A stretch of 64,000 bases of DNA from assembly GCF_018310695.1 (NCBI RefSeq), contig NZ_JAGXCY010000001.1:310001-374000 (forward strand), given 5' to 3'. This document shows positions 9,133-17,679 of this stretch, one piece after another. The translations under genes were made by a program, and so were the position numbers. This stretch comes from Paenibacillus sp. Marseille-Q4541 (GTDB taxonomy: Bacteria > Bacillota > Bacilli > Paenibacillales > Paenibacillaceae). Position 1 is the stretch's first letter. Each line of letters starts with the position of its first letter. The notes beneath the pieces were generated by a model, which was given only the letters and a program-made list of their open reading frames with translations, was not told the origin of the DNA and ran no database searches.

Positions 9133-10410
9133 ATGAACTCTATGAAAAAAAACACAGCTAGGCCTCAGAGAAAAGGTTTGCCTGATTTTCAGCTACTGAT
9201 CCTCACCTTGCTGTTGGTCGGCTTCGGACTGGTCATGGTTTACAGTTCGAGTTCCAGCATTGCCCTCGTGTCTGAAAATAACAACTATGACGCTCTCTAC
9301 TACACGAAAAGACAAGTGGTCTTTGCCGTACTCGGCGTTATTGGCATGTTCGTTGCCATGAATATCCCTTTTACCAAATACAAGCAATTATATAAACCCT
9401 TATTTCTAATTACAATTCTAATGCTCGTTGCCGTTCTAATCGTAGGGGTAGAAATCAACAATGCCAGAAGCTGGTTTAATATCGGAATTGGGACTCTGCA
9501 ACCTTCGGAAATTGCCAAGATATCAATCATCCTGTATTTGGCTGCTCTGATTACGAAGAAGGGCGAGCGTTTCCGTGATCTCAAAACCGGATATATCCCA
9601 GTTATGATTATCGTCGGATTCGTTGCTGGACTCATCATGTTGCAACCCGACTTCGGGTCTACCTTTATCCTGGTTGCAACGTGTGGACTCATTACTTATG
9701 CAGGCGGAGCAAGCATGAAACACATTATGGGTTCCATCGGACTCCTTATTCTTGGAGCTGGAATTGTCATAGGTGCTGGCTATCTTGTAGATCTGATGTC
9801 CGGTAATATATCTGGAAGTTCCGGCAGCTATAAGCTAGCACGCTTTCAATCCTTCCTGAACCCTTTTCACGATGAGTCGGGAGCTTCCTATAATCTGGTT
9901 AACTCACTTACTGCAATTGGAACAGGTGGCTTTACAGGTACTGGAATTGGACAAGGGGTTATCAAACTTCATTATTTACCCAATGCTTTTAATGATTTTA
10001 TCTTTGCTGTTATCGGAGAAGAACTTGGATTCATTGGCGCCTTTATTTTCCTCGCTATTTATATTTATTTCATTTGGCGCGGGTTTACGATTGCGCTCAG
10101 GTGCAAGGACATCTTCGGTACGCTCGTTGGTGTCGGTATTATGGGCCTTATTGCAATCCAGGCTTTCATTAATATCGGTGGGGTTACCCAAACAATCCCT
10201 CTTACAGGGGTAACGCTTCCTTTTATCAGTTATGGAGGAACCTCTCTACTCGTAACAATGACAAGTATCGGGATCATGCTTAGTATTTCCCGGGAAAACA
10301 ATTTGGAGACGTCTCAAGAGACGGTCAAATCCGTCCGAACCGTAACCGAGGAACGTCCCTCTCCTGCACTCGTCACGAGGAATAAGCAAAAACGCCGCTC
10401 CTCACGATAA
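9133..10410 (+). CDS. SEDS-family peptidoglycan glycosyltransferase (FtsW/RodA/SpoVE type)
   Basis: 425 residues with about ten membrane segments. SEDS signatures are visible: ARSWFNIGIGTLQPSE, LQPDFGSTFIL, the catalytic-region GTGIGQGVIKLHYLPNAFND and FAVIGEELGF, and the terminal SYGGTSLLV. SEDS proteins polymerise lipid II at the division septum (FtsW), the lateral wall (RodA) or the spore cortex (SpoVE). The SYGGTSLL ending and length are closest to FtsW/SpoVE, but no partner class B PBP is adjacent to decide. The C-terminal cytoplasmic tail is basic (NKQKRRSSR). A strong terminator follows. Confidence 0.88.
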   Translation: MNSMKKNTARPQRKGLPDFQLLILTLLLVGFGLVMVYSSSSSIALVSENNNYDALYYTKRQVVFAVLGVIGMFVAMNIPFTKYKQLYKPLFLITILMLVAVLIVGVEINNARSWFNIGIGTLQPSEIAKISIILYLAALITKKGERFRDLKTGYIPVMIIVGFVAGLIMLQPDFGSTFILVATCGLITYAGGASMKHIMGSIGLLILGAGIVIGAGYLVDLMSGNISGSSGSYKLARFQSFLNPFHDESGASYNLVNSLTAIGTGGFTGTGIGQGVIKLHYLPNAFNDFIFAVIGEELGFIGAFIFLAIYIYFIWRGFTIALRCKDIFGTLVGVGIMGLIAIQAFINIGGVTQTIPLTGVTLPFISYGGTSLLVTMTSIGIMLSISRENNLETSQETVKSVRTVTEERPSPALVTRNKQKRRSSR

Positions 10411-10416
10411 ACATAT

Positions 10417-10455
10417 AAAAAAGGACAGTTGGTAATTACCGACTGTCCTTTTTTA
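10417..10455 (+). terminator. Bidirectional terminator after the SEDS gene
   Basis: AAAAAAGGACAGT...ACTGTCCTTTTTT hairpin, symmetrical, with A and T runs on both sides; shared by the convergent asp23-type gene region. Confidence 0.9.
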
Positions 10456-10515
10456 TGTGGCTGTCATGCCATTCATTATCAAGGTTGAAATATCTGAAAT
10501 TGTAAGATACAAGTC

Positions 10516-10878
10516 TTATTGTTCGTCGCCACGGAAGGAAACGCCTTCTACCTTTACATTCACTTCAACGACGCGAAGTCCGGTCATGCTTTCTACCGCT
10601 TCACGTACATTTTGCTGAAGCATACGGGATACTTCATGAATAGGTGTCTCGTAAAGAACAATAATACGGAGATCAATGGCTGCTTCCGTTGATCCTACTT
10701 CTACAGTAACACCTTTTTGGACATTCTTTCCGCTGAGGCGTTTGGCCCAGCCTTCGGACAATCCTCCGGACATTGCTGCGATTCCTGGCGTCTCTAATGC
10801 TGCGAGTCCAGCAATTTTAGCTACAACATCATTGGATATCCGGATGTCGCCTGTTTCGATTTTGAGCTGCTCTGCCAT
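10516..10878 (-). CDS. Asp23/Gls24 family envelope stress protein
   Basis: 120 residues spanning a complete Asp23 domain: IRISNDVVAKIAGLAALETP, the GVTVEVG strand, IDLRIIVLYETPI and a final VVEVNVKVEGVSF. Firmicute members (YqhY, YloU, AmaP partners) associate with the membrane through small anchors and affect envelope stress or lipid synthesis. No membrane partner gene is adjacent here. Single gene with its own promoter region upstream toward 10.9 kb. Confidence 0.88.
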   Translation of the reverse strand: MAEQLKIETGDIRISNDVVAKIAGLAALETPGIAAMSGGLSEGWAKRLSGKNVQKGVTVEVGSTEAAIDLRIIVLYETPIHEVSRMLQQNVREAVESMTGLRVVEVNVKVEGVSFRGDEQ

Positions 10879-11075
10879 GCCATATCCTCCTTTGCTTCTT
10901 TATAGATATTTTAATGCCTTTGACCCCCAAATTGCAAATAAAAGTGACATGTGAATTCTGATGCAATTATATGTCAAATGATTCATAATTGATGAAAATG
11001 GGGGAATATTGTAGTGGAGCGTTTCTCCTCTTCATTTCTTATACCCATTAAGTCAATTTTAAAAGGAGTATACAT

Positions 11076-12137
11076 ATGAGTAAAGTTAGAACCTCTCTAC
11101 TGGTCATTACATTTTTACTAAGTGCTGCTTCCCACTACCTTCATTTTGATCCGCTTGTTCAGTTCGTCCTTTCCGCCATTGCTGTTGTCTTTGTGGCCGG
11201 TTTTCTTGGAAAAGCAACGGAACATGTTGCTCACTATGCAGGAGAAAGGCTCGGCGGATTTTTAAATGCAACTTTCGGAAATGCAGCTGAGCTCATTATT
11301 GCTATCTTTCTCGTTAAAGAAGGACTTTATGACATGGTGAAAGCCAGTTTGACTGGTTCTATTATCGGGAATTTGTTACTTGTACTCGGACTTAGCATTT
11401 TTCTCGGAGGAACGAAGTTTAAAATCCAGAACTTCAATCAATCCCTTGCCGGAATGAATGGCTCTCTAATGATTGTTGCGGTGATCGCACTTTTTGTGCC
11501 AGCCGTTTTTTTCAATACTCATACCATTACCGTTCCCCAAACTCAGACCCTTAGTCTGATTGTGGCCGGTATTCTCATAGTTGCTTATATCGCATGGATT
11601 ATTTTCTCTATGGTAACGCATAAGGACATCCTTGCTGACAACGTAGCCGCTAACGAGGGAGAAGCTCACGAGCAGCCAGTATGGTCCAAAAAGAAATCCA
11701 TCACGTATCTTATTCTAGCTACGGTGATGGTGGCTTTTGTCAGTGAATGGCTCGTTGGAACACTTGAAACGCTCACAGTGAGATTTGGCCTTAGTGAAAT
11801 TTTTGTTGGTGCCTTCCTTGTCGCAATAGTAGGTAACGCAGCAGAACATAGTGCAGCTGTCCTTCTCGCCATGAAAAATAAAATGGGAGCAGCTGTAGAA
11901 ATTGCTGTAGGAAGCAGTTTGCAAATTGCGTTGTTTGTTGCACCCGTGCTCGTGTTCACCAGCTTTTTCTTCGGAAACACGATGGACATCGTATTTACTA
12001 CCATAGAACTTGTTGCGATTGGAGTTGCGGTCTTTATCGCTAAATCCATTATTCAAGATGGTTCGACCAACTGGTATGAAGGACTTCTGCTTATGGCCGT
12101 ATACGCTATCCTTGGTGTATCGTTCTTCCTAATCTAG
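11076..12137 (+). CDS. Ca2+/H+ antiporter, CAX/ChaA family (YfkE-like)
   Basis: 353 residues with about eleven membrane segments. The two alpha repeats that form the cation site are present: GFLNATFGNAAELIIA near residue 65 and GAFLVAIVGNAAEHSAA near residue 250, each with the conserved GNAAE motif. An acidic loop (ANEGEAHEQPV) separates the halves. It exports Ca2+ in exchange for protons across the cytoplasmic membrane. An AAAAGGAG ribosome site lies at proper distance before ATG 11076. Monocistronic; convergent with ylaN. Confidence 0.92.
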   Translation: MSKVRTSLLVITFLLSAASHYLHFDPLVQFVLSAIAVVFVAGFLGKATEHVAHYAGERLGGFLNATFGNAAELIIAIFLVKEGLYDMVKASLTGSIIGNLLLVLGLSIFLGGTKFKIQNFNQSLAGMNGSLMIVAVIALFVPAVFFNTHTITVPQTQTLSLIVAGILIVAYIAWIIFSMVTHKDILADNVAANEGEAHEQPVWSKKKSITYLILATVMVAFVSEWLVGTLETLTVRFGLSEIFVGAFLVAIVGNAAEHSAAVLLAMKNKMGAAVEIAVGSSLQIALFVAPVLVFTSFFFGNTMDIVFTTIELVAIGVAVFIAKSIIQDGSTNWYEGLLLMAVYAILGVSFFLI

Positions 12138-12152
12138 AGTGTACTTATACAC

Positions 12153-12184
12153 AAAAAAAGCATGCATCTCCACTATGCATGCTT
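12153..12184 (-). terminator. Terminator of ylaN (minus strand)
   Basis: Perfect 10-bp stem AAGCATGCAT/ATGCATGCTT with a 7-nt loop, followed by a T run on the minus strand. It may also serve the antiporter gene from the other side. Confidence 0.85.
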
Positions 12185-12205
12185 CTATAGAAGATACCAG
12201 GAGAC

Positions 12206-12502
12206 CTACTCCTGGTTCCCTTTTTTATTAAGTGCCTCATACAGGACAGCAAGATTACGTTCGAGGTTATTAACCAGCTGCTTGCCTGTACCGACCGGAA
12301 GGAGACCTGCACGAACTGCAAAATCAACCTCTTTTGAAAAACCGAATACTTGCGTATCCAGCACTTCCTCATAGAGAGGGCAATAACGGGTTGCCAGATT
12401 CTCCATCTGAACTTGAATCAGTTTCTGTATTTTATCTGCATCTTCTTCAAGAAGACGGATTGCTTTGGAATTAAGTTGCTCTTGCAGATCTGATGAAGTC
12501 AT
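12206..12502 (-). CDS. ylaN: YlaN family protein (DUF1507), Fur-antagonist type
   Basis: 98 residues, helical, matching YlaN: LNSKAIRLLEEDADKI, RYCPLYEEVLDTQVFGFSKE and AVRAGLLPVGTGKQLVNNLE. In B. subtilis and S. aureus YlaN is important under iron limitation and has been reported to bind Fe(II) and relieve Fur repression; that role is transferred from the family. Single gene with a strong terminator. Confidence 0.88.
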   Translation of the reverse strand: MTSSDLQEQLNSKAIRLLEEDADKIQKLIQVQMENLATRYCPLYEEVLDTQVFGFSKEVDFAVRAGLLPVGTGKQLVNNLERNLAVLYEALNKKGNQE

Positions 12503-12588
12503 GCACTCTTCCCCCCTACGTCCAGAATCTTGTACGACAATATACTTCTAATATTAGACGAAAACCGTTCTCAATACAAGAAGCATCT

Positions 12589-12625
12589 AAAAAAAGCACC
12601 CTTGCCGTGAACGGCAAAGGCGCTT
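12589..12625 (-). terminator. Terminator of the HPr-like gene
   Basis: Minus-strand stem AAGCGCCTTTGCCG/CGGCAAGGGTGCTT with small mismatches and a TTCA loop, followed by T7. Confidence 0.8.
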
Positions 12626-12641
12626 CTGTTCCTGCTCGCAA

Positions 12642-12887
12642 TTATTCTTCTACAAGCGTTACAGTAAGTCCGTGTTTTTCAAAAACTTCAGACATTTCCT
12701 TCTTAGCCTCATCTGCATCCGGTCCATGCACATGAAGTTCATAGGTTTTGCCTCCAACCAGCGTTGTAAACAGACCCAGAATGCTCTTCACATCAATGTA
12801 CTTTGTGCCAGAATGAAGCACAATGGAAGAAGAGAATTTGCTCGCCGTTTGAGCAATCTCCACTACTGCCGCATTATTATTCGACAT
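12642..12887 (-). CDS. HPr-like protein lacking the active-site histidine segment
   Basis: 81 residues clearly related to PTS HPr: IAQTASKFSSSIVL matches the helix after the HPr active site and VKSILGLFTTL matches the regulatory-serine helix (Ser35 here, equivalent to Ser46 of HPr). The leading strand and GLHARPA histidine loop are missing: the ORF begins at the equivalent of the helix, with MSNNNAAVVE. The start is firm, with GGAGGGA eight bases upstream and an in-frame TAG 15 bases before it. It therefore cannot take phosphate from enzyme I, but could still be a kinase/CcpA-type (Crh-like) regulator. Monocistronic. Confidence 0.82.
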   Translation of the reverse strand: MSNNNAAVVEIAQTASKFSSSIVLHSGTKYIDVKSILGLFTTLVGGKTYELHVHGPDADEAKKEMSEVFEKHGLTVTLVEE

Positions 12888-13003
12888 AGGAATCCCTCCG
12901 TCTAGTGTTAAGAATCTCTATTCTATATAACCACTAACAATATACATTGAATCCGCTTTCTTAGCAACCAAATTTTCCATTGCCCTGTTGGATGGAACGT
13001 TTT

Positions 13004-14119
13004 TTAAACTAAGTTCTCTGGATTCAATCCTTGCAGTTCAGGGATAACGAAAATTCCGTCCTTACGAATGAGAACATCGTCAAAATAAATTTCGCCACCG
13101 CCGTATTCCGGACGCTGGATCAATACCAGATCCCAGTGAATGGATGAAGTATTACCGTTATCTGTAACATCATATGCCTGACCTGGAGTAAAATGAAGAC
13201 TTCCTGCAATTTTTTCATCAAACAAAATATCTTTCATTGGATGCAAAATGTGCGGATTGAATCCGATAGCAAACTCACCAATATAACGAGCTCCTTCATC
13301 GGAATCTAGAATCTCATTGAGTCGTTTCGTATCGTTACTTGTTGCTTCCACAATTTTGCCGTTTTCAAAACGGAACTTGATATTTTCAAATGTGATACCG
13401 TTGTATAGGGAAGGCGTATTGTAACTAATTGTTCCGTTCACAGAATCACGAACGGGAGCGCTATACACTTCGCCGTCTGGAATGTTTTTCTCCCCGGCAC
13501 ATTTTTCTGCACCAATGGACTTAATGGAGAAACTAAGGTCAGTTCCAGGACTGACAATCCGGACTTTATCCGTTCTGCGCATCAGGTCAGCAAGTGGATC
13601 TTGTGCTTTGTCCATTTTGGCATAATCGAGGTTACATACATCGAAGTAGAAGTCTTCAAATGCTTCAGTACTAGTGTTGGCAAGTTGCGCCATACTGGCA
13701 TTAGGATAACGCAGGACAACCCATTTGGTACGCTTCACGCGCTCTTCGCTATGTACGGGATGAGAATATATTGCGTTATACATTTTCATTTTATCTTCAG
13801 GCACATCTGCCAGATCATTCGCATTTTCGCCTGCACGGATCCCAATATAGCCATCCATCAGTTCCATCCGTTTCAGATCAATCTCGGCCCAGGTTTTGAG
13901 CTGAGCTTCTGTTGCATTTTTAAGTGTCGCACGAAGTACGGTTTTATCTGTCAATTGAACAAATGCATTACCGCCTGCTTTACCGATTTCATCAATAATT
14001 GCATTAAGGAGATCGCGTTCTGAGCCGATCATCTCAACGAGTACATTTTCTCCTGGTTGTACATTCACAGAGTATCCGACCAAATTTTGGGCAAGTTTCT
14101 GGATTCTTGGATCTTTCAT
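13004..14119 (-). CDS. M29-family aminopeptidase (AmpS/PepS type)
   Basis: 371 residues, the normal length for M29 thermophilic-type metalloaminopeptidases. Recognisable blocks: PGENVLVEMIGSERDLLNAI, the metal-site region IPDGEVYSAPVRDSVNGTI, FENGKIVEATSNDTKRLNEI, GEFAIGFNPHI and the C-terminal SIHWDLVLIQRPEYGGGEIYFD. These cobalt- or zinc-dependent cytoplasmic enzymes remove N-terminal residues from peptides. Ribosome site GGAGGTAACACACCACT precedes ATG 14119. Single gene. Confidence 0.92.
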   Translation of the reverse strand: MKDPRIQKLAQNLVGYSVNVQPGENVLVEMIGSERDLLNAIIDEIGKAGGNAFVQLTDKTVLRATLKNATEAQLKTWAEIDLKRMELMDGYIGIRAGENANDLADVPEDKMKMYNAIYSHPVHSEERVKRTKWVVLRYPNASMAQLANTSTEAFEDFYFDVCNLDYAKMDKAQDPLADLMRRTDKVRIVSPGTDLSFSIKSIGAEKCAGEKNIPDGEVYSAPVRDSVNGTISYNTPSLYNGITFENIKFRFENGKIVEATSNDTKRLNEILDSDEGARYIGEFAIGFNPHILHPMKDILFDEKIAGSLHFTPGQAYDVTDNGNTSSIHWDLVLIQRPEYGGGEIYFDDVLIRKDGIFVIPELQGLNPENLV

Positions 14120-14254
14120 AGTGGTGTGTTACCTCCTTCAAGTTTCAAAGCTTCTATAGTGGATTAACATTCTTATTGTATCACTCAGTTTGCCTATTGG
14201 GATACATTTCACCTTCTATCCAGATCGAGTATCTACATAAAAATAGCATCAGTT

Positions 14255-15094
14255 TTATTTATAGCCATCAAAATAAACCTCAGTCACTAGTAATTCTTTA
14301 TGCACCTTTCCTTCTTCTTTCTTATAGTTAATCGTACTTTCTGATGAAAACCTCAAGGGAAGACTCGTTTTTTTATCAATTAAGACATGATAAACCGAAG
14401 TGGCTTTTGCTTTATTTAGCTTGTCATCAAGTAATCTATTTTGTTTGTCATATAGTGTATTCAGCTCTTGTAAGCACTCCTTACGTTTTTCTTCAGGCAC
14501 TGAACTCGCTAAAGTAGGAACTTCGTTCTGAAGATCCTTCATTTCTTCTTTCAGCTGATTCCTAACGTGTATAATCGCCTCTTCCCCTGCAAGTTCAATT
14601 CGGACCATCTGTTTCCCCATAGGTGTTCCTTGTTCCAAACGAAAAGTGTTGTTCTTCATTTGCTCAATGGCTTCAAGTTGCCCCAGTGGATTAAAACGAT
14701 TCGTCGCAGGCTTATGTCCATCTATTGACTCTATCTGCCACTCTTTGTTTTTCCTTACCCACGTTAATGAACGCGCTCTGTTGTCAGACTTGCCTGTATC
14801 TATTTGTAACCCTGCTGCTTTGCTGCCGGGAACGATCCGACTTTCTATAACCAACTTGTTATGATTTGTTAATGTACCTGAGTATTGAAATTGATGTTCA
14901 AATAACCCTTTATCAGAAGTACGGATTCCACCTTCCCCGTTAAACACCATTTCTTCTTTACCCGCTAGGCCCGTTAATGCACGTTGAAAGATTTCTTTCG
15001 GGTCATCCTGAAACCGAGAAGTACATCCTGTTCCTCCGAACAAAGCAGCAGCACATAAGACAGAAATCAAGAAACGATATGGTAGTAAACGCAT
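14255..15094 (-). CDS. Putative lipoprotein, 279 aa
   Basis: The N-terminus has basic residues, a hydrophobic stretch (FLISVLCAAALFGG) and a cysteine in GGTGC at about residue 24, an acceptable though weak lipobox, so the protein is probably anchored outside the membrane. The mature part is soluble, with a charged helical stretch around residues 175-235 (RNQLKEEMKDLQNEVP, LNTLYDKQNRLLDDKLNKA) and beta-rich ends, and a STINYKKEEG strand near the C-terminus. No family recognised; the overall plan recalls outer-leaflet LolA/LppX-like lipid carriers but that is only a guess. Monocistronic. Confidence 0.65.
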   Translation of the reverse strand: MRLLPYRFLISVLCAAALFGGTGCTSRFQDDPKEIFQRALTGLAGKEEMVFNGEGGIRTSDKGLFEHQFQYSGTLTNHNKLVIESRIVPGSKAAGLQIDTGKSDNRARSLTWVRKNKEWQIESIDGHKPATNRFNPLGQLEAIEQMKNNTFRLEQGTPMGKQMVRIELAGEEAIIHVRNQLKEEMKDLQNEVPTLASSVPEEKRKECLQELNTLYDKQNRLLDDKLNKAKATSVYHVLIDKKTSLPLRFSSESTINYKKEEGKVHKELLVTEVYFDGYK

Positions 15095-15155
15095 ACCAAA
15101 CCCAACCTTTCATCTCATTTGTCGTTAGGTTTGCCTCCGGAAGCAGCTTATATCC

Positions 15156-15192
15156 AAAAAAAAGAGCCTCTCTTCTTTCAAAGGGAGCGCTC
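15156..15192 (-). terminator. Terminator after the GGDEF gene
   Basis: Imperfect stem GAGCGCTCCCTTT/AAAGAAGAGAGGCTC on the minus strand followed by T8, directly behind the stop codon of the diguanylate cyclase. Confidence 0.75.
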
Positions 15193-15193
15193 A

Positions 15194-17194
15194 TTATCTG
15201 TGTGAATTTTTATTTTCGATGCATACTTTGTTCTTGCCGCTATTCTTAGCTTCATATAATGCCATATCCGCACGATAAAACAGTGATTCCACGCTGACTT
15301 GGTCATCAAGCCAGCACCATTCTCCAATTCCGCAAGAAACCGTAATCGATGGGGAGGTCCGTTCAGGGATTTGAATTCGAATAGCTTCAGCAATTTGCTG
15401 TGCTTGCTGGGCACTAATTTGAGGTAGATAGATTGCCAGTTCTTCCCCACCCCATCTTGCGCAAAGATCATCAGAATCTGCATTGGAGCGAATGACATCA
15501 CTCACCTGTTTGAGTACCGTATCTCCAATTTGATGTCCATAAGAATCATTCACTTGCTTAAAATGATCTAGATCTATAACGATAAGGGAACCACAGAAGT
15601 CGCTATTCTGTCTTTCTTCAATCATTCGATCCATGTAGTGTCTTACGTATAAACCGGTTAGGGCATCTACTGTTGCGAGTCTCTTCACTTCGGCATGGAG
15701 CGTTGCGTTCGTAACGGCAAGTCCAATATGAACACCAAGCATGTCCAAAAACCGAAAATTGTCATAAGAGAAAAATTGTTTCTTCTGGTGGGAAACCAAA
15801 ATCGTACCTTCGACCTGTCCGTTTATGCGAAGTGGTACAGCCATCATCGACATTGATCCAGTATCATCCATTAAGACAGAACTAGGGCCGCTGTATTTTT
15901 CATAATCAAATATAATAAAAGGTTCACCTGTACGATAAACCTCTCCACTAATTCCGCATAGAGGGAATTTTTCATGTTTCAGCGAAGGCAGGCTTGAATT
16001 AAGCACACGAAATTGCTGATCTTCAGAATCAATCTGAAGGATACAACAAGCTTTGGCCTTAAAAATTCGCATAAGCTGTTGCACAGCATACTCATAAATG
16101 TCTGCAAGCTGCAAACTTTGATTCAAACGTTTGGTAAGTTCGTCAATCATACGGAGTTCCTGAATAAGTGTATTTGATTGCTCATGCATTTTGGCATTCT
16201 CATATGCATTTCCAGCTGTATCCGCCAACATGACGATCAGCTGTATATCCACATCCTCAATTAATTCTTGAGGAGCTTCAATATGAAATACACCATACGT
16301 CCCCTGTTTCCCTCGAAACGGAATACCAAATTCAAACTCGCCTTTCCCTAGTGGTTGAGAAATAAATCTCTCTTCCGTGTAAGCACGTGCACATACGGGG
16401 TTGTATTGTCCCTGTAGATATAGTGGCTTGACTCTAGGGTCGTCCGTGATCCCATCTTGCGACATGTATAACGTAAGACGAGCTGCTGGAAAAAGAAAAG
16501 CTACACTATCAAACACTTCTTCCAAAACAGACTGAACGTCCATGCGGTCATGCATACGCTGAACAATTTGAAACAAAATGGAACGGCGTCTATTTTCTTT
16601 TTCAGTCAGTTTATGAATATGAAGGAGATCAGACAAGAATAGGTGCTCAAAATGTCGATAAAAGCTAGACTGAAAAAAAAGTTTGCCTGCCTGTAGTACT
16701 TCTTCTAATCCTTCACGAGCTTCGGGAACAGCCACACACAACAAACCAAGCTGCTTCCCGTCCGTGCGTGTCTGAAGCGGCACCATATACAGATCGTATC
16801 GTTCGAATTCTTTTACTGATACTAGCCTGGGATAAAGTCTAATTTTCGTATGTTCTTCCTCGATCGTGTGAAAAACCGCTTCCTTTATAGGTAGGGAGTT
16901 TTCACCACTTTTTGCCAAACAGAGTTTACTACTATTCCACAAAGATATGATCGAATGCTGTAAAGAAGGAATCGACTTTACCTCTTGGTTCCATTCTTTA
17001 AAAGCTTCTCGGAGTAAACGGTCAATATATGCAGAATCAAAAGCGCTAACATCAAGATGATCCATCCACTCATCATTTTCATTCCAATAGCCTTGCTCTT
17101 CGTGTATTAGTAGAGGTTCATAGGTTTGGATCCCCTGAGATGAATGAGTCATATTCCCTGCATTATAGAAAGATTTATGTAATTGTTCTGTCAT
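15194..17194 (-). CDS. GAF-GGDEF diguanylate cyclase
   Basis: About 666 residues. The first 200 residues are a sensor region of unknown type; two GAF domains follow (RSILFQIVQRMHDRMDVQSV onward, and LNQSLQLADIYEYAVQQL onward), then a GGDEF domain starting at ATVDALTGLYVRHYMD. The active site is intact as ARWGGEELAIYLP, so it should make c-di-GMP from two GTP. The product-inhibition RxxD site five residues before GGEEL is absent (DSDD instead), so feedback inhibition through it is unlikely. No membrane segments. The frame is open further upstream but ATG 17194 has AAAGGAG seven bases away. A short ORF overlaps its start (see 17175-17264). Confidence 0.9.
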   Translation of the reverse strand: MTEQLHKSFYNAGNMTHSSQGIQTYEPLLIHEEQGYWNENDEWMDHLDVSAFDSAYIDRLLREAFKEWNQEVKSIPSLQHSIISLWNSSKLCLAKSGENSLPIKEAVFHTIEEEHTKIRLYPRLVSVKEFERYDLYMVPLQTRTDGKQLGLLCVAVPEAREGLEEVLQAGKLFFQSSFYRHFEHLFLSDLLHIHKLTEKENRRRSILFQIVQRMHDRMDVQSVLEEVFDSVAFLFPAARLTLYMSQDGITDDPRVKPLYLQGQYNPVCARAYTEERFISQPLGKGEFEFGIPFRGKQGTYGVFHIEAPQELIEDVDIQLIVMLADTAGNAYENAKMHEQSNTLIQELRMIDELTKRLNQSLQLADIYEYAVQQLMRIFKAKACCILQIDSEDQQFRVLNSSLPSLKHEKFPLCGISGEVYRTGEPFIIFDYEKYSGPSSVLMDDTGSMSMMAVPLRINGQVEGTILVSHQKKQFFSYDNFRFLDMLGVHIGLAVTNATLHAEVKRLATVDALTGLYVRHYMDRMIEERQNSDFCGSLIVIDLDHFKQVNDSYGHQIGDTVLKQVSDVIRSNADSDDLCARWGGEELAIYLPQISAQQAQQIAEAIRIQIPERTSPSITVSCGIGEWCWLDDQVSVESLFYRADMALYEAKNSGKNKVCIENKNSHR

Positions 17195-17264
17195 ATAGGC
17201 GCTCCTTTGCACCAATGGCAAGCCCAAAGAGATGAGCAGCAGCCAAAAGGCATGGTCGATTCAT
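17175..17264 (-). CDS. Possible 29-aa leader ORF overlapping the GGDEF start
   Basis: ATG 17264 has GGAGA at normal distance and opens a 29-codon frame (MNRPCLLAAAHLFGLAIGAK...) that ends at TAA 17175-17177, 20 bases inside the cyclase gene in another frame. The cyclase ribosome site lies within this ORF. It could couple or attenuate translation of the cyclase. It may equally be chance; no homolog is known to me. Confidence 0.3.
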   Translation of the reverse strand: MNRPCLLAAAHLFGLAIGAKERLYDRTIT

Positions 17265-17454
17265 AACTCATGTCTCCATATGGATACTTAAAAACATATT
17301 TTTATTAAAGTACTTGAAAATTTAAAATTAAGATACAATCTTATATTACTCTCTTTACTAGTAGTTTGCATCATTTTTAAAGAAATTGGTACTATATTTT
17401 TAGGTCCTATGACCTATCGACAAAATAAGACGAAATTCTACTTTTTCACTTCTC

Positions 17455-17482
17455 TTGACTTCGTACTCTAATTTAATATAAT
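17455..17482 (+). promoter_or_regulatory. SigA promoter of rpsD
   Basis: TTGACT (17455-17460), 16-bp spacer, TATAAT (17477-17482), about 190 bp before rpsD. The roughly 260 bp before it (back to the GGDEF leader) are AT-rich with no gene seen. Confidence 0.8.
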
Positions 17483-17489
17483 ATATATT

Positions 17490-17679
17490 GTTGAACAAGA
17501 CTGTAATGGTCTTTAATTTGGGCGTAACGTTGTGTCACCCTCACAGCTCTTTGTTGCTGATTGGACAGCGGCTGAACTTTTCAATCGGTTGTATACCTAC
17601 TAAACAGGTTATACGAAACAAAAAGCGGCGCAAATAGAGCCCCATCTGATAATTTATAATAAAAGGAGTTACTCTAAAC
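17490..17679 (+). promoter_or_regulatory. rpsD 5' leader, probable S4 autoregulatory region
   Basis: A non-coding leader of about 190 nt separates the promoter from rpsD and contains GC-rich segments able to fold (GGGCGTAACG, GCTGATTGGACAGCGGC, AAAAGCGGCGC). In B. subtilis S4 represses its own mRNA by binding a structured leader; position and length fit, but I have not modelled the fold. The rpsD ribosome site AAAAGGAG is at its 3' end. Confidence 0.5.
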
